Positions 1 through 11,459 of a DNA stretch of 64,000 bases are shown piece by piece; the first letter of the stretch is position 1; each line of letters begins with the position of its first letter. Source of the DNA: Platanthera guangdongensis (lineage: Eukaryota > Streptophyta > Magnoliopsida > Asparagales > Orchidaceae); NCBI GenBank assembly GCA_039583875.1, contig CM077165.1, forward strand, positions 65,770,757 to 65,834,756, written 5' to 3'. The translations under genes were made by a program, and so were the position numbers. Below the pieces are notes generated by a model. The model did no database searches. It saw only the letters and a list, made by a program, of their open reading frames with translations, and was not told the DNA's origin.

Positions 1-430
1 AGTTCAAAATGACTAGTCGAGTCGTTCAAAAAGGCTACTCTAGTAGTTCAAAATGGCTACTCGAGTAGTTCAAAATGGCTACTCGAGTAGTTCAAAATGG
101 CTACTCGAGTAGTTCAAAAAGGCGACTCGAGTAGTTCAAAATGACTACTCGAGTAGTTCAAAAAGGCTACTCGAGTAGTTCAAAATGGCTACTCGACTAG
201 TTCAAAATGACTACTCAAGTAGTTCAAAAAGGCTACTCGAGTCGTTCAATACAGGACTCGAGAGATAAGGAAGGACTCGAGTGAAATATTGCATGGACAG
301 AAAAAATCACTCTAGTATCAAAGGCAGTACTCGAGTAAAAGGAATATCATGACTCGAGTAAAAAGAGCATGACTCGAGTAAAAAGATAACAGGACATGAG
401 TAATTAAGACAATTCCTTTGCATGAACAGT
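1..430. repeat. Array of ACTCGAGT palindromes, 22-bp period
   Basis: From 1 to about 250 a unit close to actcgagtagttcaaaatgg plus two bases repeats roughly every 22 bp, about eleven times. The palindrome CTACTCGAGTAG sits in the centre of most units. From 250 to 430 the spacing becomes irregular but the ACTCGAG core continues. It lies inside the element H LTR. There are no unique spacers, so it is a tandem array and not a CRISPR. Confidence 0.85.
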
Positions 431-968
431 AACTTTTAACAAATATATCCAAAAAATCAAACTTTATAAATGAATAGTAAAATATATTTTTGAATAGTAC
501 TTTAATATTAAAATAATCCTCTTTATATATTTTTTGAATAAGGAAACTACAGGATCAAAACAGAGGCCCAAACGCGTGCCGAATTAAATGAAATTCGCAT
601 CGTAAGTTAACACTGACGCTACGAACGAAAAGGCGAAGTCAAAATCAAAACCCGACTAGCCATTCCCGAGATATTAATCTTCAAAGTATACGGCGAACAT
701 AAACAATCCAAAACTTCAATCGCGCGCCGAGTCTCCAAAAATGCTCGGATTGCGATGAAACTTGACGAGCAAGTCCAAAATTACTTAACTTAAATACCAA
801 ATGCAAAATTTTCCCATTACAACAAGAATTCGGCCGACCCGACCGCACAGATGCGAAAATGCCTTAACGGCATTCCGCTGCCAACTCGACGTTAAAATTA
901 ATGCCACGACGTCATTAATATGACGATGCCCATTCAAATAAAATCATCGAAAAATTGGGGGCGTTACA
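1..968 (-). repeat. Partial LTR of element H (Tekay-like terminus)
   Basis: Read on the minus strand, this stretch begins at 968 with TGTAACGCCCC followed by a T-rich run. That is nearly the same terminus as the LTR of element D at 8207, so I take it as the outer end of an LTR whose element continues left of the window. No purine tract or primer-binding site lies to the right of 968, which fits 968 being the outer edge of a 5' LTR. A minus-strand TATA-like motif lies near 511-519. Family assignment rests only on the terminus and could be wrong. Confidence 0.5.
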
Positions 969-2382
969 TATGCTGACCGACTTGGAGTGAGTCAAAGTGT
1001 GCATTTGGGGTCACCATGACTTTGTCATAGCCATAGTGTTGTTGCCTTTGGCTTCAGCCCTGAAAGACTAGAATGCTCAAATGTTGCTGACCGTCACAAA
1101 GAACAAAGGTGTGAACCTTGAGGTCCTGTGCACCGAGAATGTTCCTTGAGAGCAAGGGAAATTGAATGATCATGCCAATGTCTGTAGCGAATGGTGATTA
1201 ATTTATATGTTCTGAATGCCATTATATGTGTATGCTAATGCTTCTAGGGAAGGTGCACTGCCACCCCGAGTGACGGGTGGGGTCATTATAATGTGGTCAA
1301 CTAATGCTGACTGCTGCTATGTTTTGCACCGTTGAGGTAGAATGTCTCATGAAGGTGCAACAGAGCCAGACGGGAAATAGCGGGCTAGAGCCCATGGTTG
1401 CTAAGCTGGCCATTGAATGCCAAAGCGAATTACCCATCTTAATTTATCATTCATGTGTGGCCGACCGGTATGTCGATGTATGTAAGACATTATTATTTGT
1501 GAAAAACCTTGTAAGGCCTTAAGTCCGCAACATTTGTGTATTGTACTTTCATTGCTATTTAGTTGTGTGGAAATTTAAATGGTTTGGTTCTTATAAGCAT
1601 TTAATTAACTTCCGCTAGAATGCACTCTGTGTTAGGATAAACTTTTATGAATTATGGGCTCAATAAGCAACTCCACAAACTATCCATAATATATGGCGTC
1701 GGGCCCCGACTGGACCTTCTGTTATTTGTTATATGACGGATGGGGGTGTTATTTTTTGGTTTCATTTAATGGTGTCGGTATTTCTTATTCGAATTCGTGG
1801 GCGAATTATTTAAGGGGTGTTGAGCACAAGTATGTGCGTTACCATTATAACATGAAAGAATCCATGAATGTCCACTTAGAAATGAAAAAAACATGTTTGA
1901 GGAACTTACGTTTTCCTATAATTATTTTTTGGCAATTTGTTTGTCGCCTAATTGAGAGTTTCTTGATTATAGTTGAGTAGGAGTGGTGCAGAGAAGTCAC
2001 AATGTCCGCATTCTGGGAGAGTAGTGTGCCTAATAATGCGCTTGCGACCCCTCCTTCTGCTGAAACCATACGAATGGTAGCTAAAGCGGTGTTTGCCATA
2101 ATCAATGCCCAACTGTAGTGTATTGTATCACAATAACCTAGATTTGTATGAAGTCACCCTTGAACTAAGATGAATTAAGTTTGTTTTTATGCCTTTTCAA
2201 TTTGAGTGTTTGCAGGTTATAATTGCCAAGTGTAGACAAATATCAGTTTACAAAGGGTCACCAAACACAGGACCATACAATGTAATCCCTCATTGTGTGA
2301 TCCACAGGGTTTAATCATGTGTAACATCTCTATTGGGACACACTTTATTTTCAACTACTAAAGTCATGGGAGAAGGACTGGT
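969..2382. other. No recognisable gene; host DNA or old repeat
   Basis: This 1.4-kb stretch between H and A has only short open frames on both strands, with no motif I recognise, no terminal repeats and no tandem structure. It is less biased in composition than the LTRs around it. It could be decayed transposon or original intergenic DNA. Confidence 0.5.
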
Positions 2383-2435
2383 TGTTGGTTTCAAAGAAGA
2401 AAATCACTTTTAAGTTAATAGAATTTTTCTAAGTC

Positions 2436-2690
2436 TTTTACTCGAGAAAGCCATGCAGTACTCGAGTAGGTTATGACTTTCTCAAGTTACCTAAAAAATT
2501 AACTTAGAATTTTTCTCAAGTAATAGAAGTTTATTTTTCTCGAGTAAGCCTTCTCATTCTCGAGAAACCAAAATTCATCTTCTACATTTTCCTTAAGTAT
2601 TTCTTCTCGAGAATCTTACATCCTTTCTTGAGAAACAGAACTTGTACTCGAGTAGTTATTATCTCTCTCGAGAAATGATGTTCTGATTCT
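2436..2690. repeat. CTCGAG palindrome array in LTR A
   Basis: About ten copies of CTCGAG or TCTCGAGAA / ACTCGAGTA lie irregularly spaced in 250 bp, upstream of the TATA box at 2793. The core matches that of the array in element H although the spacer sequence does not. Confidence 0.75.
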
Positions 2691-2792
2691 AAATTTCTTT
2701 AACTGTTTGACGCTTTTTGATATCAAATATAATTTACTCCTGTTTGGTCCATGTGTATTGTAATTACTGTAATCAGACCATTATGTAAAACC

Positions 2793-2800
2793 TATAAAAG
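2793..2800 (+). promoter_or_regulatory. TATA box of LTR A
   Basis: TATAAAAG in a suitable U3 position, about 410 bp into the LTR and just downstream of the CTCGAG array. Sequence match only. Confidence 0.55.
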
Positions 2801-3551
2801 GTCATGTTAGAATAAACAAACCTTAGAAGAAGAATTCTCAAGTATTATGAATCATTTTCAATATTCTAAATAGGGAAGCACCATCGCCACCGACTAGACG
2901 TTGTCTTCTTCGTCAAACTTCTCGATCTAGTGATTCAGACAAGAAGTATTCAATCGGTCAAGCTTTTCGACATCTACAAATTCTTCTCCTTGATCGTGGT
3001 GATTCCAACGTTCTCAGATTGAAGAGTTCTCTGATTTCTTCCTCAACTTTTTATGATAGAGCTTTACAATTATTCAAGAAGGAAGAAGCCGAGAATCAGT
3101 CAGATCTGTGAAGACAAGTTTGTGTATTTCAATTTAAATTCATTTTTATTCTTGTAGGAGTTACTCTCCGAGTTATAGGAGTTATTCTTCGATTTGTTGT
3201 AGGAGTGGTTTTTGTACGAGTTGTAGGAACTTTGTTCCAAGTTGTAGGATTTTTTCCAATCCGAGAGAATAGTGAAGTAGATGAGTCTAGTGTGTTGTTA
3301 GATTGGTGAGGTGGAGAGTGGATGTATCCAATATTGGGTAACCACTATAATATTTGGTGTCGTCTGTGGTTTGCTTGTTTATTTTCTGCGCACCGCTCGT
3401 ACAATTTTTATTCCAAAAAAAGACGAATAACTCACATATTCACCCCCTCTAGGTGATTTAGGTATACAACTTGACATTTTCAATTGATATAAAAGGGATG
3501 TTGTTCATCAAAAGGTTAACACCTTGAAAAGATCTGCCCCAGTTGTCTTAA

Positions 3552-5855
3552 GAGTATACAACCATTGACAGAGTCAAGGATTTTGCTAAGCTTCCCATAT
3601 GCACTAAGGAAAACTTCCCCATATATAAAGAAAGGGTGAAGTTCTTCATGTAAGCAGTGGATCCAAGGATCTTCATGATAGTGGAAGAAGGCCCCTACAT
3701 TCCTTTTACGGCCTCCACTATTTATTCCTCAAAGCAAGTACCAAAGAAGCTGATGGATCTAGATAAAGATGAGATTGCACTTTTCTCTCTTGACAAGAAG
3801 GCTAAAAATATCATCGCAAGTGCAGTCGATGATTTGATGCTACATAATCTCATTCACTACAAATCTGCCAAAGAGATGTGTCAGTCACTGATCGTGTTGA
3901 TGGAAGGCACCAAAGAAGTGAGGGATGATAGAAGATCCCTTTTGAACTAGAAGTATGAGGCCTTCAGGCAAGGCCCCAAAGACACCATATCATATACTTA
4001 TGAAAATTTCTTCGAGATCGTCAACGGCCTAAGGAACTATGGCCGAGTCTTCACCAACGGAGAATTAAACGATAAGATCCTAAGATCCTTAACAAAGGAA
4101 TGAGACAACAAAATATGTGCCAAAAGGGAGTTTGGAAATCTAGCTGAGACTGATCCTCAGAACCTCTTCGTGAAGCTGATGTCATATGGGCTTCAAATAA
4201 ATATATGAAAAGCTGAAGAAGAGAGAAGCAGATCCTCATCGAAGGAGAAGTCTGTCACACTAAAGGCAGATAGCTCAAGGAAGGTTAAAGCTACATCTCC
4301 TACTCCTGCACATGAAGAAAGTGAAGAAGAAGACTCGGAGCCGAGCACCTCGGGCTCAGAACTATCAGATGTAGAGTTCTCCCTACTCTCTAGACAATTC
4401 AAAAAGTTCCTAAGTAAGAAGAAAAATGGAAAGGCAAAGACTTTTCCTCCAAAAGATTGCGTCACGATTGTGATCGTCATATGAAAGTCTCAAGTAGCCA
4501 TGATAGGTAGAACTCTAAACCGAACAAACATATTTCATCTGACATTGTTTGTTATTGTTGTAATAAGCCAGGGCACATAATTACTGATTCCTCGCACAAG
4601 AAGAAAGAGGGTGGAAGAAGAGAAGAAATGAAGTCCTCGTATAGTAAAAAAAATCTAAAAGAAGCCTAGTAGCCAAGAAGGCCAAGACTCTCTGTGACTC
4701 CGACTCATCTGAGTCAAGTGAGTAAGAGGAAGCCTACATTGGACTAATTGCACAAACATATGAGGAAGAAGAACCCCAGTACATTAGGAAGGTAAACTTT
4801 AACACCCATCGCTCAGAATCTGATGCTTCAGACCATGATCATGAGGACTGCTCTTCTGATAATGAGTCTGAACTCATGACTCAATACAAGGAATTAATCA
4901 AGGCTTAAGACAAATGTCAAAGAGTCACTAGAAATCATGCCAAGGAGATTAGATCTGTCAAGGCTGAGGAGAGCACTCTGAGAGAGGAAGTCGCAAAGAC
5001 GGACTCACTCAGAGAGGAATTCCATGTCGCAGTCAAAGAATATAATAAAGCTCTCGAGCACCTTAACCTGAAAGGGAAAATCATCATGGAATTGGAAGAA
5101 CAACTTGTCACTGAAAAGAAATTTGTTGAAAGTTTCTCCAAGACCAAGACAGTCCTTCCATTTGTTGTTGAATTCTCCGCTCAGGCCAAAGGAGCTGGCT
5201 TAGGCCATAAGGCTGCTCCTAGTAAATCTTCTAGGAGGAATAAAGCTGAAAGAAGGAATAAGGTTGCCAAGAAAGCTTTAGCCAAGGAAAATGGGAAGGC
5301 TCCTATAGATCAAACATCATTTAAGAAGGTCATCTTCCCAACAGACGAGTTTGATTTTGATTCATCCTACGGTAATTTTGCCAGGCCTACTTATATAGAG
5401 CCTAAGTCACGCTACCAATGATGGACACATCCCCGAAACTTTGGTGAAAGTGTGTTCAGCGCACCTTGTGTGGAAATACAAATGAAATATTATGGTCCAT
5501 ACGTTCATGGCCATAATATGAAGAAGGAACCTAAGGCCAAGCCAGTTGTACCCAAGGAAAAGGAGGTGAAAAGGGTTGTGAATGTCATCATCATGAGGCT
5601 TCTACCTCTAGATCAGCAGCCCCTGCAAGACCACACGTCCAAAAGGTCAAGCAAGATAATTGGAAAAGGTACAACAGGTTTTACTGTTGGTGTTGCAGTA
5701 AAGTTGGTCACTTTGTTGTAGATTGCTGGTTTAATACCGTAAGTTTTAAAACCCCTCTAGTTAATCATGCGAGGCAGACCACTCGTAATTTTAACACCCC
5801 TCGGGGGAGCAGGATGATAAATAAACAACGACCCAAAAGCGTTTGGGTTCCAAAG
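3552..5855 (+). pseudogene. gag of element A (decayed)
   Basis: Translation gives a copia-type nucleocapsid precursor. The capsid-like region at about 3600-4490 matches the gag family found in SIRE-type elements. A CCHC knuckle lies at 4550-4595, in which the last Cys codon reads Ser. A charged, coiled-coil-like stretch runs from 4740 to 5160, and the frame ends in a WVPK motif at 5841-5855. In-frame stops include TAA at 3651, TAG at about 3948 and TGA at about 4100. Frame changes follow near 4200, 4480 and 5420. It cannot make a full Gag. The true start codon is not evident because the frame is closed by a TAA at 3549. Confidence 0.75.
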
Positions 5856-5878
5856 GTAAACTGAATTTATTTTTGCAG
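5856..5878 (+). other. GT-AG segment at gag/pol junction of A (23 nt)
   Basis: The sequence reads AAG|GTAAAC ... TTTTTGCAG|GT. It contains the TGA that ends gag, and removing it joins gag to the protease frame in phase. Elements B and C have the same arrangement at the same place. At 23 nt it is shorter than any plant intron I know of, so it may be a shortened relic or a recoding site. Confidence 0.35.
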
Positions 5879-7835
5879 GTATGTCCAAAGGACAACAAAA
5901 CGCTTATATGGTATCCGGACAGTGGTTGCTCTCGGCACATGAACGGGGATAGATTCCTTCTTCCGAAGTACTCTCCAGTTGTGAACGGGCCAAAGGATAT
6001 CTTTGGAGGTTCTGATAGGGGAATCACAAAAGGCTACCGTATGATCACTAACGGTAGTGAATTCTTCTCAAATGAGGTTTATGTTGAAGGATTAGAACAT
6101 AATCTTATAAGCATAAGGCAGCTCTGTGATAAAAGTTATATAGTATAATTTCATGCAGACAAGTGCTTGATAAAATCGGTTGATAACTTAGAAACGATTC
6201 TATCAGACACTCATAGTAGAAATATATTTTGTTTAAATTTTATTTGAAAAGACTCTTCTACACCAGTGTATTTTTTTGCAAAAGATACAACGTATCTTGG
6301 TGACCAATGGCACAAGAGATTAGCACATATAAATTACAATACTATTAATAAATTATTTTCTCTTAATTTAGTACGTGATGCACCCAACATTAAGTGCGTT
6401 AAAGATAGACCTTATCACGCATGCGTAAAAGGCAATCAAACATGGGCTACCTTTAAAAGTATTATTGGAAAGATTCTAACATGTGTTTACACCAACTTCA
6501 TACGGACCTGTTCGGTCCCCTGCAAATTAGATGTTTGGGAGGTAAGGATTATACATTGGTTATTATAGATGAGTACTCTCATTTTGTATTGTTCTTTCTA
6601 AAACACAAGTCAAATACTTTTGATATTTTCACTAATTTTGTCAGGCAGATTTAGAATGAATACAACAGTTCAGTTGTCAAAATCAAATGTGACAATGGAA
6701 TAGAGTTCAAATATGGGGCCATGATAGAATTCTATGAAAGCTTAGGTATCTTTCTTGAGTTTTCCTCTCCTCGTACTCCTCAACAGAACGGAGTCGCTGA
6801 GAGAAGGAATAGAACACTCATAGAGGCCTGGAGAACCATGTTGAATAATGACTCACTACCAGAATACTTCTGGACTGAAGTCGTCAGCACTGCTTGTCAC
6901 GTGCAAAATAGAGCACTCATAAATAAGAACAATGATAAAACACCTTACGAACTACTAAGGGCAGGAAACTGACTATTTCATATTTTAGAATCTTTGGTAG
7001 TAAATGCTTCGTACTTAACAATGGGAAGTATCACATAACTAAATTCAGTGAAAAGAGTTTTGAAGGTATTTTTGTAGGATATAGAAGCCATAGTAAGGCA
7101 TATTTAATTTTTAATAAGAAAACCCTGGTCGTAGAAGAATCTATTAATATTGTATTCGATGAGACGAGATTGCTACAAAGCAGCTCTTCTAGTGTGTTTG
7201 TTGAAGATGGAGGTTGAAGACTAAAGGAATTAAGCTTGGATGAGTCAGTTAAAGAAAAATGTCAAGAGTTCATCAAGATCACCACTCAAACCCCAATTAG
7301 AGAGGTTGATCACCATGATGAAGATGTCATTCAAGCTGATGAAGTCACTCCAATGGTACAAGAAGCTCCAGATGCAAGTACCTTAGAGCTCAGACACTTG
7401 AAGGATCACACAATTCATCAAATCATAGGAGACCCTCGTGATGGTGTCAGAACTCGTAGAGGAACACCTAATGAGAATTTGTATTTGAGTTTCCTCTCGT
7501 AGGTTGAACCAAAGAAGTTTGAGGAAGCAAACAAGGACACATCTTGGGTAATGGCAATGGAAGAAGAACTAAACCAGTTCAAATGTTGCCGACTCTGGAA
7601 GCTTGTGCCAAGACCGAAAGGAAAGAATGTGATTGGAACAAAGTGGATCTACCGGAATAAGATGGACGAAGATGGAACAATAATCAAGAACAAAGCCAGA
7701 CTCATCGCCAAAGTGTACATATAAGAAGAAGGGATCGACTTCGATCAGACATATGCTCTGGTGGCAATACTTGAGGCAATCAGGTTGTTCCTAGCATATG
7801 TTGCACTCAAAGGTTTCACTGTCTACCAAATGGAC
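5879..7835 (+). pseudogene. pol of element A: PR, IN, RT start (decayed)
   Basis: The aspartic protease motif DSG is at 5918-5926. The GAG-pre-integrase histidines follow near 6310-6330, and the integrase core carries the [17 protein letters not shown] motif at about 6772-6822. The N-terminal part of a copia RT starts near 7540. Stops and frameshifts occur near 6148, 6245, 6655, 6972, 7216, 7500 and 7722. The frame is cut at 7835 by insertion of element B. It would have encoded the replication enzymes of A and is not functional. Confidence 0.8.
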
Positions 7836-8022
7836 TGTTGGATCCCTAGTTGGATTTGGGCTAGGTTCACTAATTAGGATGTCTGACCCATAATGTATAG
7901 CCAGGGTCATGTCTTTGAGTCCTATAGTCTAGGCTAAGTCATTAGGTTCAACCTTAAATGGACTAGACAGTAGAAGACCTCAGATTGACTCAAGACTTAA
8001 AAGAAATCAAGTTAAGTATATA

Positions 8023-8063
8023 AGTTCGACATTTGTCGAACTCAGCACGACGATAGTCGTGCT
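8023..8063. repeat. Two adjacent hairpins in LTR B
   Basis: AGTTCGAC-attt-GTCGAACT (8023-8042) is followed directly by AGCACGAC-gata-GTCGTGCT (8044-8063). Both are perfect 8-bp stems with 4-nt loops. They belong to the GTCGA-type inverted-repeat set of elements B and C. Confidence 0.8.
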
Positions 8064-8201
8064 CTTCTCAACGAACTCAGAGTTAATTCTCTGAGCTGCG
8101 CTCGACGATATTCGAGCTAAGGTCGACGAAGTCCAGAATTCAGCCTTCAACACATTCTTCCATAATTTCTTTCACTGAACTCATCTCGCCGAAGACAGAT
8201 T

Positions 8202-8206
8202 ATCAG
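8202..8206. repeat. Target-site duplication of D, left copy
   Basis: atcag directly before the 5' LTR of D, repeated at 18805-18809. Confidence 0.95.
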
Positions 8207-10803
8207 TGTAACGCCCCGGATTTTTTGATTACGTACGCATGATGGGCGTTACATTGGTTTTGACTGTAGTTTGAGCATGGTTTTTCCCGCGGGCTTGCGA
8301 GTGGCTGTTTTGTTTGCCAAGTTGCACGATTCCCCAGCAAACCGGAGTCCATATGAGGGACTCGGTGAGGCCTCTTAGGGAATGCTTGCACTTTTTCGCG
8401 CCCGGGTAATGTAGCTCAAAATAAATTGCTGGTTCAGGAAACAAAAAAGGGTAAAAAGTGCTTGAGGCAAAAATGGTCTAGGACGTCTCAGAAACATTTT
8501 TCACAAAAGGGAAAAATTGTCGTTTTTGTGCTAGACACGCCCCTTGACACGGGCGTGACCCAGGCCGTGACCTGGGCGTGACCTTGACTCGACGAGTTTT
8601 TCTTGCGTCGAGTTGAGCTCGACGAATGGGGTACATGCCCCGTGACACGGGCGTGTCACGGGCCGTGTCCCGCTTCGTCGAGTGTCGAGTGTCGATCGTC
8701 GAGTATCGAGCGTCGAGTATCGAGTGTCGAGTCGTCGAGAGAGGGGACACGGCCTGTGACACGGGCGTGTCACAGGGCATGTCAGGCTGGGTCGAGTGTC
8801 GACCCTTTTTGTCGACGAGGTGTCAAGACACGGGTTACACGCCCTAGGTCACGGGCGTGACCGACCCGTCACGGGCGTGTACCTGTCCGTGTACCGTGTG
8901 GATAAACTTTGATTTGCCGACTTTCGGCGCCGCTATAGGTACACGTCCTGTGTCACGGGCGTGACACAGGGCGTGACCGGCCCGAAAATCGACTTTTTCC
9001 AGTTTTTTTGTGCCGTTCATTTCCTTGATTCTGCATCGAACGGTTCAGCTTTGTTCTGGAGGAAATAAGTCCGACACAGAGCTTTGTATGTCTCATTTTC
9101 TTCTTTTCATCTTCATCTTCTTCTTCTTCATTCCCAAAGAGAAAGCAAGAGAGCAAGGGAGCAAGCAAGGCAAGGAAAGGGGAGAGCAGCCATCGCGGCA
9201 TCGTCTCGGTTCAGGCAAGCGGTGTTCTCCACCCTTGCCAATCTTCGTACTTGATTCAATTTTCCATTTGTCTAGCTTGAGATCTTGTGTTGAATTTTTC
9301 TTTATTAGCCTTAGTCTTTCAATTCCCCTTAGTTTGATCTTCTTGATTCAAATTCTGATCAATACTCTTGTTTTCCCATGATCAATACTCTTGTGTTATG
9401 CTAATTCCCTATGCTAAGTCCCTATGCTAAATGACCTTGCTCTCCCATGTTTAGTTTTGTTGGTATCAAGTCTATGCTAGATTAATTCATGTAGCTAATT
9501 CGGTTCATATTCATGTAACCTATCTCGTAGAGGTGATTTTTCCTTGGTCAATTCAAACTCTATCATGTGATTTTATTTTGATACAAAGCATGTGATTTTT
9601 ATGGGATGAAGGCATTAAACGCTACGTTGGCAATTGGTAGTCGTGTGTAAGGGCGATGAAAGGAGCGTGTTACCTTGGGTTATGGGGCGTTTTGCGAGGC
9701 GAATTTGTGAACCATGGCAGGAGCGTTTGTGTGAGAATTTTACAAGGGGTGGTGTGGTTTCAGCCTGTGGCCACCGTGTTTTGTTTTTGTGGTTAGAGAG
9801 ACCACTTGGGCCCCGATTTGGGCTGGTTTTGTTTGGTGCGTTCCACTTTAGGGCCACCACCGATAAGACCCTTGCGAAATTGAACTTAACCGCTGCTTAT
9901 GCTTCACTTGTCTAGTAGGTTCTTGTCCTATGAATGATGGAATGGGCATGTGTTTTGCCTTTTGCTCCTGCGGGTTGAGCAGGATTTGATGAACTTGTAC
10001 GCACTTGGTGCGTTTGGCATGGATTGTGGTGCGTTTTCCACTTGTTTTGTTCACTCATGTTACTTGATGAAACATCTCTGTGGGGTCGGTAAGCCCCTTC
10101 GTTAAAATATATGACATTTATGCTCTCTTTTTCTATAGCTTGGTTGATTGCTGAGGTATTCTTTCTTGAATGCCTCAGGTGCAGGTTGTAGCCGGTTGAG
10201 CGACTAGGTTGGTTGGTGGCATTTCCTGGGAACTATCCAAGCATTCATAGCGAGGTAGTTCTTCTTTTTGTTGTACAGACATACATGTGCCCCAATGGGT
10301 TCGTGTCAGCTTGTTGGCGCCCATTGGTGGTTTTCTTTTGTGTAAATATGAACTAGACTGCTAATGTAACTCATTTGGATGGAATGATATGTACCTGCTT
10401 TTGGGATGGTTTTCTAGTAGGTTGCATTAGCTATTTTGACTAATGATATGTACTATTGTATATCATGCATACATGTTTTGTTTAACTAACACATACTTTT
10501 CAAATGACGTAAACAAAGAGGAGTTCTTATAGTAGTATCACTCTAGACTGCATATAGGAGCTCATCATAAATAAACAAAGTATTTCCGCCGCGTACAAAG
10601 ACAATTTTACTATCTAAGGCCGAGGGATACGGCCATTTAATCCAAAAGTTTTCCTGCATGTAACTATTGAATTTCAACTTGTAAAGTCAGCGTCAAGAGT
10701 TGCCTGAGCGTGTGCAGTTATCCCCTGTACGACGTGGCATCATAACCCGTAGTTCCTCTTGCTCTGATACGATATGCTCGTTGAGGAAATGCGGGTTGTG
10801 ACA
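8207..10803 (+). repeat. 5' LTR of element D
   Basis: TGTAACGCCCC ... TTGTGACA. The matching copy lies at a constant offset of 8,001 bp along its whole length. It holds an array of GGGC-loop hairpins (8540-8972). The several open frames inside are Arg/Cys-rich by-products of these repeats and are not genes. Confidence 0.97.
8540..8972. repeat. CAC-GGGC-GTG hairpin array in 5' LTR of D
   Basis: Perfect inverted repeats around a fixed GGGC centre: 8639-8662 (10-bp stems), 8753-8776 (10), 8847-8862 (6), 8947-8970 (10). Stem sequences differ but stay paired (for example CCCGTGACAC/GTGTCACGGG against CCTGTGACAC/GTGTCACAGG). Runs of GTCGAG and TCGAGT lie between them at about 8675-8740. Confidence 0.9.
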
Positions 10804-10805
10804 GT

Positions 10806-10818
10806 TGGTATCAGAGCC
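10806..10818 (+). promoter_or_regulatory. Primer-binding site of D
   Basis: tggtatcagagcc starts 3 nt after the 5' LTR. This is the usual plant site complementary to the 3' end of initiator methionine tRNA, which primes minus-strand DNA synthesis. Confidence 0.9.
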
Positions 10819-10949
10819 AGGTTTGCTTGACAATTGGTCGGGCAAACTTTCGGTAAGCATCATAGCATATACACACACCGAGGTGCCATCAGTATGTCTT
10901 GGCCGACGCACGTACACTACACTCATGGCATGATAAGAAGTATACGGGG

Positions 10950-10979
10950 CATATTATGTAGTATGGGATGCATAATATG
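10950..10979 (+). promoter_or_regulatory. Leader hairpin 1 of D
   Basis: Stem CATATTATG / CATAATATG (9 bp, perfect) with a 12-nt loop tagtatgggatg at 10959-10970. First of three related hairpins. Confidence 0.75.
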
Positions 10980-11017
10980 TGGTTGTATATGGATCCACCA
11001 TAGGGGCAACATGTGCG

Positions 11018-11043
11018 GGTTATGTAGTATGGGATGCATAACC
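11018..11043 (+). promoter_or_regulatory. Leader hairpin 2 of D
   Basis: Stem GGTTATG / CATAACC (7 bp, perfect, plus one outer G-U) with the identical 12-nt loop tagtatgggatg at 11025-11036. The outer stem pairs differ from hairpin 1 yet remain complementary. Confidence 0.75.
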
Positions 11044-11089
11044 TTACCACATGGATGCGACTAGCACGTTTTCGTTTATTCGTTGCATG

Positions 11090-11121
11090 CAATGCTATGT
11101 AGTATGCGATGCATAGCATTG
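11090..11121 (+). promoter_or_regulatory. Leader hairpin 3 of D
   Basis: Stem CAATGCTATG / CATAGCATTG (10 bp, perfect, extendable by two wobble pairs) with loop tagtatgcgatg at 11100-11111, one base different from the other two loops. Confidence 0.75.
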
Positions 11122-11459
11122 TGATGCGTACGACCGCTCATGGCATGCATTAAGGCCTTTTCTAGAATGCATTGCACAACACGCATAACATAACATTGCA
11201 TGAGCACAACGTGCCAAGCTAAGACGTACATGATGACACCTGTACACACATGGTTTTGGGTCAAATAAAGTCATGCATTCATGGTTTAGGCACAAGTTAG
11301 TGGGATGACGGTGAGTCATCTTTAGGCTAGGCATACCATCATTCTTAAACTCCCAAAGCAAGTTAGCAGTTGATGTTCATATTTCTTTATGTATGGTCTG
11401 TACTTAGCCGTTGTGTGTTTTGTTGGGTTTGAGCTTGATAAGAGTGAACGTGTTATAGG

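Larger units (their letters stand above)
2383..3482 (+). repeat. 5' LTR of element A
   Basis: It starts TGTTGG at 2383 and ends TTTTCA at 3482, followed at once by a degenerate tRNA-iMet primer site (attgatataaaag). The arrangement matches elements B and C, whose LTRs also start TGTTGG and end TTTCA before attggtat. It is about 1,100 bp and contains a palindrome array and a TATA box. The partner LTR is outside the window, so the ends are inferred. Confidence 0.75.
2383..7835 (+). mobile_element. Element A: SIRE-like Ty1/copia, 5' part
   Basis: Order seen: LTR 2383-3482, degenerate primer site at 3483, gag with a decayed zinc knuckle, protease, integrase, start of reverse transcriptase. The protease-integrase-RT order is that of Ty1/copia. 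Coding parts carry many stops and frameshifts. The element ends abruptly at 7835 in the conserved RT segment just before the region that carries the catalytic aspartates, where the LTR of element B begins. The 3' half, with its LTR, must lie beyond B and is not in the window. Confidence 0.85.
7836..8206 (+). repeat. 5' LTR of element B, first part
   Basis: It starts TGTTGGATCC in the copia style and is interrupted at 8206 by element D. The continuation is at 18810. Together the parts make an LTR of about 1,440 bp. No second copy is in the window, so the left edge is inferred from the TG terminus and from the break in the coding frame of A. Confidence 0.75.
10819..11459 (+). other. 5' leader of D
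   Basis: A 640-nt untranslated leader lies between the primer site and the gag ATG. It has no long open frame. It carries the three related hairpins listed separately. Packaging, dimerisation and translation signals of LTR retrotransposons usually lie in this interval. Confidence 0.75.

Noticed and set aside
1..250. Regular 22-bp repeats, CRISPR-like at first sight
   Set aside because: No unique spacers; unit and spacer repeat together, inside a plant LTR.
1304..2105. Short frames in the region between H and A
   Set aside because: No recognisable motif, no start context, overlapping on both strands; could be chance.
8478..9915. Several 60-120 codon frames in the LTRs of D, repeated at 16479-17916
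   Set aside because: They follow the hairpin array and pyrimidine-rich stretches; present twice only because the LTR is duplicated. No domain.
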